Below, one piece after another: positions 11,274 to 24,900 of a DNA stretch of 64,000 bases (the first letter of the stretch is position 1; each line of letters opens with the position of its first letter). The notes below the pieces were generated by a model. That model ran no database searches, was not told the DNA's origin, and saw only the letters and a list, made by a program, of their open reading frames with translations. The DNA is from Climacteris rufus (Eukaryota; Chordata; Aves; Passeriformes; Climacteridae), in contig VZRZ01000211.1 of NCBI GenBank assembly GCA_013398175.1, forward strand, positions 755,506 to 819,505. The letters run 5' to 3'. Position numbers and translations under genes: made by a program.

Positions 11274-14200
11274 ATAAAATGGCTATGTTTACAAAGAATG
11301 TGTGAGAACTAGTTACAAAAGAATGATAACATCCAGAACTGCAAAACTCAGGGCAACACTGGTAAGCTGAGTGTAAGTGGTATGAACTAAACTGCTAGTG
11401 ACTTCATGTCCCTTTTTAGTGCAAGGTGTACGTATAGAATTTATGCAGGTTTTCTCAGAATGGCATTCCACCAATGAGCAGTAAGGCATTAATGGTGTTG
11501 TTCATATTTTGATCTGTCTTTGATAATGTGCACAGAGCATTCCTCAAGCAATCTCCTAAGATCAAGTCAGGATATTTCCTTTGCTTGATTTGTCTTTTAT
11601 GTCCATTTAGGCTGACTGCCCCAGCTTGGGACTGTTTAGATCCAGGTAGAGATGCCACCCATCCCCAGGAATAAGTGGTGTTATCTCGGCCCACTGAAAA
11701 CACAGAAAATAGGAGTGGCTCTCATTTACCTCAACAAGACAGTTCAGTATAACATCAGGAAAAGTTTTATCAAGAACTAGCTTGATGAAATGAATCCTTT
11801 AATTTTCTTGTTCTCCCTAGCTCATGCTTTTTTGGGGTATGTTTTTGATAGGTGGGTATTGAATGCTGTGCAGAGATGCAAAACAGACTTCCTGAGTCAC
11901 CTCCGTTAGCAGGTGATTCCTGCTAGCTAATTCTGTTGTACTCTGGGAGGATCTGAGGGCAAGGATTGAACAGTGCTCTACAAGAATGTGTTGGAAACAT
12001 TCAATTAAAATAGAAGCTTTGACTTTATTAACATACATATTGAGGAATGGAGATAGAAGTTTATCTGTCAACCCAGCTGATAGTCCTGTGAGATGACATT
12101 ATATCTTAGATTGTACAGTCTAAATAATTCAGCTTGTCCCTTTTTTTTTTCCCCAAATAAAAGCACTGATTAATCACTCAAAATCCCAAATATGGCAGAA
12201 GGACAGTATTTTTCCCTTGCAGTTCTTCTGTTGTTGCTCCCAAAACCTTGTAACTGTAAACACTGACATTGCTTTTATGCCGGATTCTCACACTGATGTG
12301 CAAGCTACTCCTTTGTACCCCTTTTTCTACCCCTTGATTGTAGCTTTTGTTTTGCAAAAGCAAAAGTAGGGGACCCAAAAATTTACATGTACAGAGTTTA
12401 CTGATAATCAGCCATGTGGCAATTGGTTCTTATCAAAAATAGTCCAAACTTTGCTTTGCTCCCTCTTTTTCCTTAAAAGTAATTTCGACTTTTAGGTTCA
12501 ATATATGCCGTTAGTCATGGACCATCTAATAAACCACTGTGAATGTGAGCCTATTTTCAGCACCCTTTGTGTAGCCTCCTGAAGTTGATGTGTTCTAACC
12601 CCTGTTACAGAAATTACCTTTTACATATATTCTTTGAATATGTCCAGAGGCTAAAGCTCTCTGAGGAGTATTTTAGTGTTTCTCAGTTCTGTTATACAAT
12701 TCTTCTTAAGAGATAAGCTTAAAACCCCTCCAATTTTGAATTAAGTTTGTAGCTGTAGTTTCTCACATGCTATTGACATTCAAGATTAGAGTTTCAGAAT
12801 TAGGGGCTTATCAATATGTGGTAATAATTGCAAAGTCTCTGGTACATATTTTTTTAAATGGTGTCATTATTATTAAACTAGAAAGTATATTCAGTACAGC
12901 TAGGTACTATCTTGTCACCTAAATATATCAGGATCAAAAGAAATAGTTAAAATTTCTTCAAGTGGCAGCCTTAACAAAATTTACAAGTTCTGTAGTTGCA
13001 GGATACTTATAACTGAGGCTGCTTTTCACATTAATCAATATTATATTTCACAGCAGACCATTTCTCTTCTTTCTCAGTTACAGAAAAATAGTATTTTTTT
13101 TCAACATCTCTGTGAATTAATTAATGCCATTTATTCTTCTGATTCTAACCAAAGGTTGTCAGTTCCCTTAGCCTGTGTATTGATCTGTAATATAACCTTC
13201 CATTTCCTGCATCTGCTATTAAATGGAATAAAATTCATAATGGTTGCACTCCTCAGCAGCTGTTCACCTATCCAGTATTGTCAGGTCACCAGGGAAAGTT
13301 CCTAATACTTGAGGAGAACTTCACCGGTATATTGATATCTTTTGTTGTTCAATTAGCATTTCTAATGTGGAAGAAAAGAAGATAGTGTTTAATATGTCAG
13401 GCAGCTTTAAGACAACTCTGTTTCCATTTTCCAATGCCAAAACCTAATACAATGTTTATGTCCATTAGAGTTAAAATACTTTCCTTATTAGCTGCCTAAG
13501 TGCATTTTTCCAACAATAATAATAAAGGGCACTCAGTAAACTAAAACTAATTAATCTCCTCAGTCTCCCTTTTGTATTTATCTGATGCCAAAAGCAATAT
13601 TCTTTTTTCTCTAAAGCAGATTAAAACTAAACTGTGGATGATACCTCCTTCCTAAACAAAACCTGCAAAATTATCAATTTCCGTGACTATTGTTATCTGT
13701 CCTTTCAGAATGCTGCTTATGACTAACTGGCTTTTTGTTTCTGCTGCTGTCTGACAGCAAAGGTTAGACATATTTCTGCTAGAAAGCAAGGAAGCTGCAG
13801 GGATCCACTGCCCAGGACCTGCCATTCATGCATTCTTGTGTGATATAAGAGACACTCTAGTATCAGACTTTGCTGCAGCCCAAAATTAAGGCAATTTGGG
13901 GGCACTTACACGCTCCTAGAAAGCTAAATCTCCATGAGTACAAGGTGAAGCAAAGTCATAACATTTTCTTATTGGATCAAAGATAATTTGGAAATAGTAG
14001 AATGGAGGAAACAAGCCAGAGTACACAGTGTTGTATCACAAAAGATATTTTCCTGGCCATCCATGATCGACTTGTGCTTCTTCAATCCAGTTCAGAGTTT
14101 TAAGAATTGCATGGGGCCCACAGATAGGACAACAGCCTCTTGCCTCAGGACAGAGTCTGCTGTGCCAGGATATTTCAAAAGATATGGGTGTGTTTCCCTA

Positions 14201-17200
14201 TGTAGGATGAAGTAGATTGCATAGGGCACAGGCACAAAGTTTATGCTGAATTATAATTACTGTTTTTGCTCATTAATGAAAGGATGAAAAATATCACAGG
14301 CTTGACTGTCTAGACATGAACTTCTATTATTATGTTAAATTATTATCAATACCCTTTTTTGGAATTAACTAGATATTAGTTAACATGGAATACAGATATT
14401 GCATGTATTAATGATATAACTAACTATTAACAAAATACAGGTCTTTTCTGCCTTCCTTCTGTTGTCCTTCAACCAATGACTCTTATCATGACACTTTTCT
14501 TTTTCAGAATGAATTTGAAGTACAAAATTTGTGATTTTCAGAAAAAATCAATGTTCATCTTCACTTTGTTATTAAGACAATATCCTTATTTTAAGTTTTA
14601 GACTATAGAACTTTTCTATTAGTTGGCAACTTAACTTTGGCACAAAGCATTAACTTGCAGTATTCTTTTGTAGTTTTTTTTTGCATAAAAATGGACATTT
14701 TTAATTTTCAGTTTTATTCCATGAGTAAATCACACACAAAGGTCCATCTGATTCAGTATCCTGTATAAACTGAAGACAAAGCCACACATCTTGGGAAGAA
14801 TAAAAGATCAGATAAATAGGTCTGATTTTGCTCAGGTTTTTGTAAATGCTCAGGACCTTCGCCAAGGTTCAAGGAATGGCCTTTTCCTGTTTTACTTTAA
14901 AAAGTAAAGATGTGTCCATTTTAAGTTCAAGTAAGTCAGACAATGTTGTAATCAAGCCAACTCTTGAATATACCTACTTAGAAAGGAAGATGAAAAAGTT
15001 CTGACAAATTCTGTAAGGTTGCAATAAAAGAGTAAAAAGGGAAAAAAAGATTTTCTTAAGTTATCTTACAGAGTAAGACACTATTAAGACACTACAAGGT
15101 AGAAAAGTAGAACTGGATGTGATGATTCCTAGTTTTTGTCTTTAAGGCTAGTTATAAGGCAAGCAAACTAATTTTCTTTAAGGATTTCCTAAGGAGTCAG
15201 CCTGTTCCAGAAAATTTAATTCTAGCAAATATTCTACAGGATTCCTCTAAATGTTCTGGGGGATTTTAATCTTCTTTACACAACTTGCATCTATTCTTAT
15301 GAGCCTGAGTGTGTCCTGATTCTCCATCCACAAGTACAGATAATTTCTACTATTTATACTCTTTCTCCAAGTCACAACGTTTCTCTGCTGATGCTGTAGC
15401 ATATCTCGTATCGGAGTTGCCCCTGGTGAATAGAGATGGATGGTACTGAGCAGTTTCATGCAAAACCAGAACTTTTTATCTGTATGGTGGCTGGATAACT
15501 TATTCTCTCCTTCTCTTCTTGCTTCCTTACCTCTAGCTAACTAAAATTGTGCTGGTATGACTTTAACCCTCAAGAGTCTGTCACTATCAAAAGATATTCC
15601 TAATATTTTTTGCTTCAGTCTCTAGGCTTGCATCTCCACCCTTATGGTGTACAACTTGCACTGGGAAGATGGACTTAGCCCAATAATTGTTTTTTTGTCT
15701 GGGTGCTGTCTGTCATGATGAACATTGATCTATTTATTTATTGAAACTTGTGAGGAGAAAGTTTCATACTTGGTTTTGATTCCTTTCCATGTTGTTTCTG
15801 AGTGTCATAATAGTCATTAATTGTGATGGTATGAGTTACTGATCCTTTCAACACATGATGTAGAATGGTAAAATATAGCTTCCATATTCCTTCCTTTTTT
15901 TCCAAAGCACTTTAAGCAAATTGACAATCTAATTATTGATTTATAAAAGGAAAGGAATTAATACAGCCTCCCATACACTTTGGCGGTAAGAGTATTTAAA
16001 AGTGAACTATGCTTAAATTTCATAAAAGCCTCCTCAGCAAATCAGTAGAAGAATATTGATCTTGAAATAAGTATATGAATTCTAATTGTGTTTTGTCTTT
16101 CCACTGGAGAACCATTACTTTATTTAGCTGGAGTTCATTCTTTACTCTTATAGTCTTGGTGCGTTGTCTATGAAAACTGCCTTTACATTTGAGCAAGGCT
16201 TGTAACCACCCAGTTTTGCTGATCTTTCCTTTTCAAAAGAGTGTATTGACATGTGAGAGCTAAAGAGAAGCTTTTAAGATCAAGTTACCATCACCAGAAG
16301 TCTCAGGAACATATAACTACGGTTCCTGGTATAGAGTTGTCTGTTAAATGAGTAAGTCAAATGCCAAGTACAATAATTGCTTCTTTCTGTGCTTCAGATT
16401 TGCAAATCAATTTATTCTAATTATAAACCACCATCTTCATAATATACAGTGTAATTACATATATATTTTAATCTTGGAAAACCACATACATCTGTAGGTT
16501 AATCCTGCCACTTTCACAAGTGGATTTTGACTGGTAAAATGGAACAGTCTCAACTACTTTGTAAGTTCTGAAATATCTGATCTGGCTGTTCTTTCTGTAG
16601 AAGATTTTGGAAAAAAGAGAAAAGATGATCTAATGATCACACAACTTTACTGCATTCAAAGACAAGGGAAAAGAAGGAAAAGACAGGGAATCTGAATGTT
16701 TAATAATGTTTTTTAATCAGTAATTTTGAAAGTAAATTTGTTTAATTCAACTTTTGTTAAATCAAAAATTCAAATAAAAATTTAGCTTAAACACTTTCTT
16801 TGTAAAGTCAAATATATTTTGAAAGAAACCTGTTTCTCTCTGAACTACTCGAAGCGGCTTTAGAGAATGTAACACAGGAAGGTTTCAGCATTGATGCAAT
16901 AGTTGAATGTACAGATTAACACTTTCTCTTTTTTCCCATCAGTGTTAAATTCAAGTGGAAGTTTCTTACTGTTTTCTATATTTATGCTTAATATAGAATT
17001 GTGCTTTGTTTTAAGTGGACTGCAGAGCTTTTTAAAATCAGCTCTGCAGTACAGATATTAGCAATTTTTTAGCAGTCTGTAGTCTTGCACTGAGTGGGCA
17101 TGAGGTGCTCTCAAGGAGAACTTAGCCAAGTTTTGGTGGGGAGAAATAGTATTCTTTGGTTTTAGTTTCCTTTAATCTAGCATTAAGCTAATACCTGAGG

Positions 17201-17374
17201 GGCATATAAAGGAAGCGAATGGAGATGAATTGTTATGTGGACTCTGGGTACCCCATAAAAGGCCCTGCCTGAGCCAGCACCAGAAACAGTTTTGTCATCC
17301 TGGAGCAATGGGTCACTTGAGCGCAGCACGGTGTTATGTACTGCTCCTCCAAAGTTGACTGACAGCAGCTGCAT
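11274..17374. other. Unique sequence, no gene seen
   Basis: About 6.1 kb of AT-rich DNA with only short open frames (60-84 codons), none with a recognisable domain. A 10-base T run lies at 12,141-12,150. At 17,180-17,374 composition becomes GC-richer just ahead of the CR1 and may belong to an older, unrecognised element. Confidence 0.5.
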
Positions 17375-17626
17375 GTTGGTCTCTTCTTCCAAGGTGCAAG
17401 TGATAGGACAGCAAGCAGCGCCAAGTTACTCTGTTGGAGGTTTAGATTAGCTAGTAGGAAAATTTGTTTCACCAAAGGGTTTCTCAAGCATTGGAACAGG
17501 CTGCCCAGGGAAAGCAGTCGAGCCACCATCCCTAGAGGCATTTAAAAGATGTGTAGACATGGTGCTTAGGAATATGGTTCAGCCTTGGGCTTAGCAGTGT
17601 TAGGTTTGTGGTTGGACTCAGTGATC
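17375..17626 (+). mobile_element. CR1 LINE 3' part, left half of a split element
   Basis: Sense CR1 beginning about GGTCTCTTCTTCC and continuing through GGAGGTTTAGATTAG (near 17,437), CATTGGAACAGGCTGCCCAG (near 17,489) and GTTGGACTCAGTGATC at 17,611-17,626. The family reads on from there into a short 3' UTR end. That end is missing here and resumes at about 17,819 after an inserted CR1. The element is 5'-truncated. Open frames over it on the minus strand are antisense by-products. Confidence 0.9.
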
Positions 17627-17818
17627 ATAGAATAGTTTGAGTTGGAAGGGACGTCCAAAGCTCATCTAGTCCAACCCTCCTGCAGTAACCAAGGACATCT
17701 TCAACTAGATCAGCTTGCTCAGTGTCCCACCAAACCTGATTCCAGTTTCCAACAATGAGGTATCTACTCCTCTCCAGGCAACCTGAACCAGTGTTTTCAA
17801 CACTGTCATTGTAGAAAA
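17627..17818 (-). mobile_element. CR1 LINE 3' fragment inserted in another CR1
   Basis: The plus strand reads CATAGAATAGTTTGAGTTGG and then the complement of the CR1 3' UTR (GCTCATCTAGTCCAACCCTC near 17,661, TCTCCAGGCAACCTGAACCA near 17,771). Its tail points left and its 5' truncation is near 17,818. Flanking it on both sides are the two halves of a sense CR1, so this copy is the younger one. It is about 190 bases long. Confidence 0.9.
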
Positions 17819-17858
17819 AAGGCTCTTTTCCGGCCTAAATCATTCCATGAGTCTATGG
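17819..17858 (+). mobile_element. CR1 3' terminus, right half of the split element
   Basis: GGCTCTTTTCCGGCCTAAAT followed by CATTCCATGAGTCTATGG is the expected CR1 end (the stretch ending in ATTCTATGATTCTATG), slightly mutated. It completes the sense CR1 that starts near 17,375 and was interrupted at about 17,626. Confidence 0.85.
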
Positions 17859-20800
17859 ACGTGACTGATAGTTTACTCAACCACGTCTTCTGTGATGGGC
17901 CAGAAATTCACATTGTTGGAACTTCTATCTATCTGGATTTTGTACCATGTTTGCATTTCCTAAAAACTCTGCTGCAGTGTAATTTAAACAAATCGACAAC
18001 AATGAGCAGTTATTGGACTGAATTCCAGTTCTTCAGTTTAACACTTAATTGATGTTTTCCCAACTAAAGACTGAATAATCTCTGTGTACATTGTGAAGAA
18101 ATACTTTCTACAAACTCCAATTATATTGGGTAATACAGGTGCATAAAAATTCAGCCTAATGAACAAGTTACTGTGGGGTAAAATATTACTCAAATTACTC
18201 TGCATTTAAATTCAATAGGGATTTAGTAACAGATTTAGCAACAGAATATAATTTTGTGTTGGCAATTCTGGAGAAGTTACTTGAACTGTAGTAGGAGAAA
18301 TTTTATATCATATGGAGAGAAGATATTTGTTGTAAAAAGCTAACAACTCAGCATCAGTCAGTGTTGTTTCATACTGAGTTTACTTGGAAAAATTCTCAAT
18401 TTTAGGGAGGGAGAGAATATCTGGATATTTATGTTCATTGAACTGGAGGAAAACAGCTTAGTTCACTACTACAAATAACAACTAGAAAAGAATAATGTGT
18501 AGCTGACACCATTCCTTTTCCTTCTGGCATTTGCCTTTACTGTTCTGTGCTTATCATTTCAATTGCAACTCAAACACAATTTAGAAACTCAGTCAAGTGC
18601 AATAAAATGAAAATGAAAGACAGGATTTTTTTCCCCCTTGCTTGTCTGTCATAAATACTTCAGCTGTTGGAATTCTCATATCATGAAACTGAAATCTTTA
18701 TGGGAACATATTTAATATCCAAAGTTATTATGGGGATCCTATTATGTTGAGCAGCGTATGAATATAAATCTTGCCTTGGAAAACCTTAAAATTTGATGAA
18801 CAACTTAGCAAATGAGGGCAGTGAGGGAAAATATTATCCTCATTTTAAAGAGGAACAATTGGCACATTAAGAGAAAAGTGTTTTTGCCAAAGCCACACTG
18901 CAGGGCTGGATGACAAAAAAATTAATACTCTGTTTCCTCTAGCAGCAAAAGCAGCTCCCAGTGTGTTTTGTTTGCTTGGTATTCCCCACTGCTGTTTTTC
19001 AGATTTGTATTTTATACTCAGACTATTTGTCTGCTCACAATCTGTCATCATATTAAGTTGCAGTAGCACCCACAGAATACGCATCAAACTGTGATAAAGG
19101 AAAGTAAAACCATTGTCTGAAAAACTTAATTTGAAGCTTTCTTTGGCTGATATTGGCCTTGACAGCTTGGGGATTTGCTGTGTTAGTCTCATTCTGCTGC
19201 CTGACCACAAGCTATCATTTCTGTTTTGGAGGTAGAAAGAACTCAAAAACCTCTGCTAAAGGCAGCTATTGAGTGCACAAGTGGGTGCTGAAAAGAGCAC
19301 ATGCATGGTCATTTTCTTAGAAATGTCTGAAAAATTCCTGTTCTGTCACTATAAAAAACTTCAGCATTTACTCTTAAGAAAGAATGTTGCAGTGACCAAA
19401 AGAGCCATTCAAAAAAATGAAGGAATGGCTGGTGGATTTGGATGCTCTTTTCTCCAAGTTACAGTGTTTGCAATTTTTTTGCTTTTGTCTCTTTTACAGC
19501 ATCTTTCAAAACAGAAGCCCCCAGACATAGGAACCCAGAAACGTACAAATGGATAGCTTTAGGATGCATATGGGAATACTGCCAGCAAGGTAAAAAGAAA
19601 TATTAAAAAAAGTGCCAAACATGCAGACCTGTCATCCTTTGCCTTAATGGGCACTTACAAATGTGCTACTTGCAAGAGATGTTCTTCCACAATATGATTG
19701 TGGTTATAAAACAAACAGCATGGTCAATAATATGATCTAATCTGATTGAAGAGGTCAGTTAGAAAATTATTACCCACTTTACAACCCATTAACATCAAAC
19801 CTACATTACAGGAATGTATGTGATAGATTAAAAACTTGCTTACTTAAAGCAAGAAGGTCTAAATAAACTCCATTATAAATGTTTTTTTTATATTTGAAGC
19901 AAAAAATATTACCCCCTTGGTGACTGGAGTGCAATGGGGAGAGTCAGAACAAGTTGCTGAGTTTAGCTTTTTTAATCTCTTTGCCTGAATCCTATCTAGT
20001 AGACGTTTGGGGAAGTGGAAAAGACATTTTTGGATGATTAGTTTCTGCTTTGTGATTGACACACTGAGAAGGCTGCAAGAAAGCAATTCAAGGGAAATTG
20101 AAGCTGTTGAATGGAGTTACTGGAATTAGGGAAGAAAAAAAAATGTTTTGCTTGATACAGAGAAAATTATTTGCTGTATCAGGAAAGACCCAATGACCCT
20201 TCTAATTTTGTATCCTGCCCACGATGTTGATTTATACCAGACATTTCAAATGAAGATATAAATCCCCATAATGTGTTTACCTGTAATTGTATAATAGTGT
20301 GCAAGGAGGGTATGTTCTTTCTTGACACCAATCCATGATCAGCATATGCCCTGTAGCATATGTATTGGAAGCTTCTGTCTTTACTCCTAGCTGATGAAAT
20401 TGCAGATGCTTATGACAGTCACATAAATTAATGCAGGTGGATGGCTGAGCATGTTGTGTGGCAAATTGCTCATGCCCACTGAGTAGCCTGAATGTTAGCT
20501 AGTAAATTCTAGGACAATTTCTACAGGATGTTATGTCACAGAGTTATGAGGAAATTCTCTTTGGCTCTGTAGTGCCCTTTAGCTGGTAATGCCAAAGGAA
20601 GGGACTAAAAGACCTCTGGCTCTAGTTTCCTGAGTAATCATGCAGAACCTAGGTATATCTATATTATCTGCTGGATCAGTTTTTATCCAGTGCAAGGATG
20701 TGATCAGATCCTTTCTTGTTTCAACTGGTTTAGCTAGATGCCTATATACCTTGTAGGTATGTTGTCTGATATTGCAGATCACCTTAGATTTATTTTCCTT

Positions 20801-21289
20801 CTTAATTTCTATATAAATTGTCAGATGCAAGCTTCTGAGGGAAATTGTGGTTATATTTCCCTCCAAAGTACCTGGGGCGTAAGGTGAGTCAGAAGGGAAG
20901 ACCTAGGTCTGGTCCTCTTCATTTCTAAAATCCTACGTGTCCTGGGGTGACTGCATGCATACTCACCCGTAGTTAATATTGCACTAGTGGCAGATATGTT
21001 TCAGGTACTAGTGCAGGGGTTGTCCTGTGTAATGTGCACTTCATCACTGAGTTCATCCATCAGCTACCTGTAGTACCAGCCTGACAGATTTTGCTGGTGG
21101 TCACACCCTTAGTACCTGTTCTGTTGTCTGCCTAGTTTCTGTAGGAGGTCCCTGAACCTGAGAGTGACTTGTGACAGTGGGCCTTACTGTAAATGTGACA
21201 ATACTGCACTTACGTGCTGTGTTCAAGATGGTAATGAGATAATGAAGGCTGGGTTGGAACAGCCCTACAGAAATGCCTGGAGTCCCCCT
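17859..21289. other. Unique sequence, no gene seen
   Basis: AT-rich DNA with isolated open frames of up to 133 codons (minus strand, 18,845-19,246), none with a recognisable domain. From about 20,880 the sequence becomes GC-richer leading into the Harbinger fossil. An N-terminal part of that pseudogene may lie there but is too decayed to align by eye. Confidence 0.45.
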
Positions 21290-21980
21290 TCATTAGAGCA
21301 ATGAACAACCAGGTCACGGGGGGCATCATGCACAAAGGCTTCCCTTGCTGTGCTGGTACCATGTTTGTGTCACCATAATTTTCCCTCTTCCTGTCTCCAG
21401 GATGGAAGCAGCTCTTTAGCAAGAGCAATTGCTTCTGTGCTGTAGTGCTTCTGGGCACAGATCAGGCTTTTGCACCTCTGCCTTTAATGTAGGGTGGTCT
21501 GTGGAGGTTTGTATTGCCAGTGATTTGAATATTTCCAGGCTGGTCACGGTTATGCTATGGGCCCATTTACATTTGGCATAGAGCCTGTGAAGCTTCATGC
21601 CATCATTTCTGCCTGGCTTTCCTATCTGCCTGAGTTGCTCTGACTCAAAGGCGTTTACAGGTGACCTGACTGCTTGCCAGGAAACACTCACTTATCTCCT
21701 CAGTGACTGTGGCGTGTCAGTGGAATGTGCTTTTCAGCTGCCTGAGGAGGAACTGGGTGTCCATCAGGACCAGACTTGAGAGTGCTGCAAGGTTTGTGAG
21801 CTGGATCATATTTGTTTGCCATATCCATCATAACATCTGTGAGAAAAAAGAAAGGGAGGCAGGGTTACCCACACTGTGCAGCTGCAAGAATTTTCAAGTC
21901 AATTCCATGCAGAAAGCCCCAGCTGAGTCCTTTATACACAACGTATTATTGTGCATTCACTACTTCAGTGATGTGATTTC
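21290..21980 (+). pseudogene. Decayed PIF/Harbinger (HARBI1-like) transposase
   Basis: Two plus-strand frames together read the C-terminal two-thirds of a Harbinger-type DDE nuclease, a cut-and-paste DNA transposase. In order: KGFPCCAGTMFVSP (from 21,334, matching the GFPxCAGAIDGTHI block); a stop at 21,376; then FSLFLSPGWKQLFSKSN; after a frame change, FNVGWSVEVCIASDL (from 21,483, matching INVGWPGxVHDARVF); stops near 21,580; KAFTGDLTACQETLTYLLSD (from 21,648); VSVECAF (from 21,714); after another frame change, RRNWVSIRTRLESAARF and HHNICEKKE (to about 21,851), the family's LHNxCE block. A weaker match to the C-terminal helix extends to about 21,975. Of the three catalytic acids only the Glu of VECAF (21,723-21,725) survives. 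Two frame changes and several stops make it nonfunctional. No terminal inverted repeats were found. Whether it derives from a transposon or a HARBI1 retrocopy is open. Confidence 0.82.
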
Positions 21981-24900
21981 CAAGCTGGGTTTTTCTGTTG
22001 TTGTTTTTTTGTTTTGGTTTGGTTTTTTTTAGTGATAAGGAAGAAAAATTTTTATCATGTTTCTGTTAGTGCTTCTGAAGCACTGTATTTCTCCTCACCT
22101 TCATGCCCTATCTGGATGCCTGACTGGCTGTGCCAAACCAAACCATAAACCCTGCATAAGATGCCAGGTTCTCTTCCTGTAAGTTTCCCTTGCATACTCT
22201 TTGCTCCTTCATCTCTCTCCAGGGATAGAACGATTTGTGCCAACAGATGTAGCTATAAACAAAAATTTTTCTACAAGCTGAGGTAAGAACAATGGTGCAA
22301 AGCTGTACCACTACTAGTAAAAGGAAACACAAAGAAGCAGCAAAACTAGTTGTTAGCCATTAAATTGGTATGGTCTTAATTTCTCTAAAGTTAAACCTTT
22401 AATAGAAGAACAAGTGACTAACTACTGACAGCTTTTAACAAAGGCAAATAGTAATGCATTTAGTGCAGTATGCAGGATTCTAATTTAATTTCTAATTAAT
22501 TAATTAATTTCTAGGATTTCTAATTTTATTTAAAAGTTATTTTTATTTTGTTTTAATTGGTTTGAATTATTGTGGGTTTATGTTGATTTTGCTCAACTTG
22601 AAGCTTTGGATAGGAGAATGGGATTCAGTATAACTGAATTGCTTCATCATATTTTATCAATGATGTTGCTCATCAGTAAGTGGAATGTGAGTAGAGATGA
22701 GCTGAAATGGTAAAGACGAATGTTGGTGCAGGAGTGAATAAATGTTTTTATATTACTTGTCCTATTTACATCTTACGCTATTTGAAGGTGATGTGAATTA
22801 GGTTTGCTGGGAGTATTTAACAGACAATTTTTGTTGGATTAATATTGATTTTGTAAGGTTCATTTTCTGTAATTGCCTTGACCTTTACTTGGGGGGCTGG
22901 AGTCAGTCATATTACTTTCTGAACATTCAAATTATCTTGGTTTTAATTTGACATAGAGAGGTAAAACTAACATCTCAAAGGTGATTGTTAGTACAAAAGT
23001 ACATTCCCATCCATCTCTAGTTAGTTCTTTGATCACTATATGCTATGGGGATGGTTCAGCACTATCAGGTTTATCTCTCTATATCAATCGGTAATGGTGA
23101 AGTTAAAACTAAGCAAAATGTGGTTTTGCATTCTAAAGAATTTAGAAAATATTATGGTGTCTCATGAACCTGGAAAAACTACATTTTCTGTTTCACATGT
23201 TCTGTGTGCTTTGGTGAGGCTGGCTATGAGGGGAAAGGAAGTTTTACTGAGACATCCAAGATTACTCAATTGGTACAGTGAAAACATACATCAAACATGT
23301 AGGTCTAGGCAATATTTTTCCTTACATATCAGGACTGTGATTTTGCATCTGTTCCTTAAAGGAATCAGTTTTACTATGAGGTTCCTTTGGGCATAGGAAT
23401 CTTACCATTGTAGGGTCCAAAACTGTGGGTTTTTGACCTAGTAGACATGCTTGCCAAGAGAATGTGTCCCTTTGCATTTTAGTAAAACTGTGGCTTTGGT
23501 TTCTGTTTTTGCAGTAACTTAAAACTATGTTTCTTTACATTGTGGCTGAGATACTGCTGCTTACTAGAGGACCTCCAATGCTGATATTTTAAAGGAATGG
23601 AAAAGTTTAACCACACACGTAGACTTTATTAAAATCCTGGCATTTTGCTAAGTATTCTTTCAGGCAAATTCATAATCAACATTTTTCCTTTGTGAATTGC
23701 CATACACTTCATTGGACAGTGGGCAGGATTTACCAGCAGCATAGCAGGTCTGTGAAAGCCCAAGGATTTAGTGTGGTGAGTGTTGTAACAGCAAGCTTTT
23801 AGCACTTTGCTGCCTCCAGCAAGAATAGCTCACTAACTCAGTTTAATAAAATATGGTGATACTTTTAGTGCTGATGATCAGATATGGAGACTTTCAGAAA
23901 CAACAATTATTCTGTATCATTCCTGCTGCCCCATGGCAAAGGCTTTAGGCATTGCAACTGTTTTGGGAAACCAATATATATAGTATTGCTAATGTTAGTG
24001 ATTCTTGTATGGACTGAATCCTTTCATTTGGTTGCTGTTTTGCTCAGTTTGTGTTGTTCAGACAAGACAAAGCAGCTCTTTTTATGAAAATGAAAGTATG
24101 TAACTAGGGTAACATGTAGATCACAGGGCTCCTGACACAAAGAGGAGTCAAATGGCCTTGTAGCAGTTATGCATAAATGAGTAGGTTGTAGTCAGTTGTA
24201 GCTGAGAGCATACTTTTGGTCAGGATTGTCGTTAGACAACTCTGGTACCTACCAAGGGGAAAGGTAATGGCTAAAGTATTCGAACAATGTGTCAGATTGT
24301 ATCTGCAGAAACTTGGTAGGAAGTCTTAAAAATTCAGCTTTCTTAGGTGTCCCTCAAAAAGCAAGTTGAGAACGTTTAGAGGGACCGCGAGTTGATGCTG
24401 AGGCATAGGTATGTCCCACCCCAATTTTCCTAGAGCAATGCCATGAAGCCAGCTATGAATATGCATGCAAGAAGACAGCATGTATTTTTTATTTGTGGGG
24501 AAAGAACAGTTAGGCACACATCCAGAGGAAGAAAGGAGGGTATCTTGAGTTAATGATAAGGTAACAAATGTACAGTCAGGTTCAAAACCTCCTAATTTAG
24601 CTCCAAGTAAGGTTACAAAGGGTCTGATGATAGCTAGATTAATTGTGTGCAAGGTACATAGATAAAGGGTTGTGGCAAGTGAGTTCTGTAAGGAGATGGG
24701 AAAGAGAAGAGTAACCCAGGCTGCATCATTCCTCTTGCCTTACCTTTTACCCTGTGCGGTATTATTCTCTGAAGCATCTATGTGAAATGGCACCATGTGA
24801 GTTCCAAAGAAACACAGATATCTCATGCCTCAATTAGTTTGTATTGAGAATCCCTGTCTGAAGAGCAAAATCCAGACTTTGGTAGGGATCTGATATAAAG

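Noticed and set aside
18845..19246. 133-codon minus-strand frame
   Set aside because: No domain or homology recognised, no coding-like composition; chance frame.
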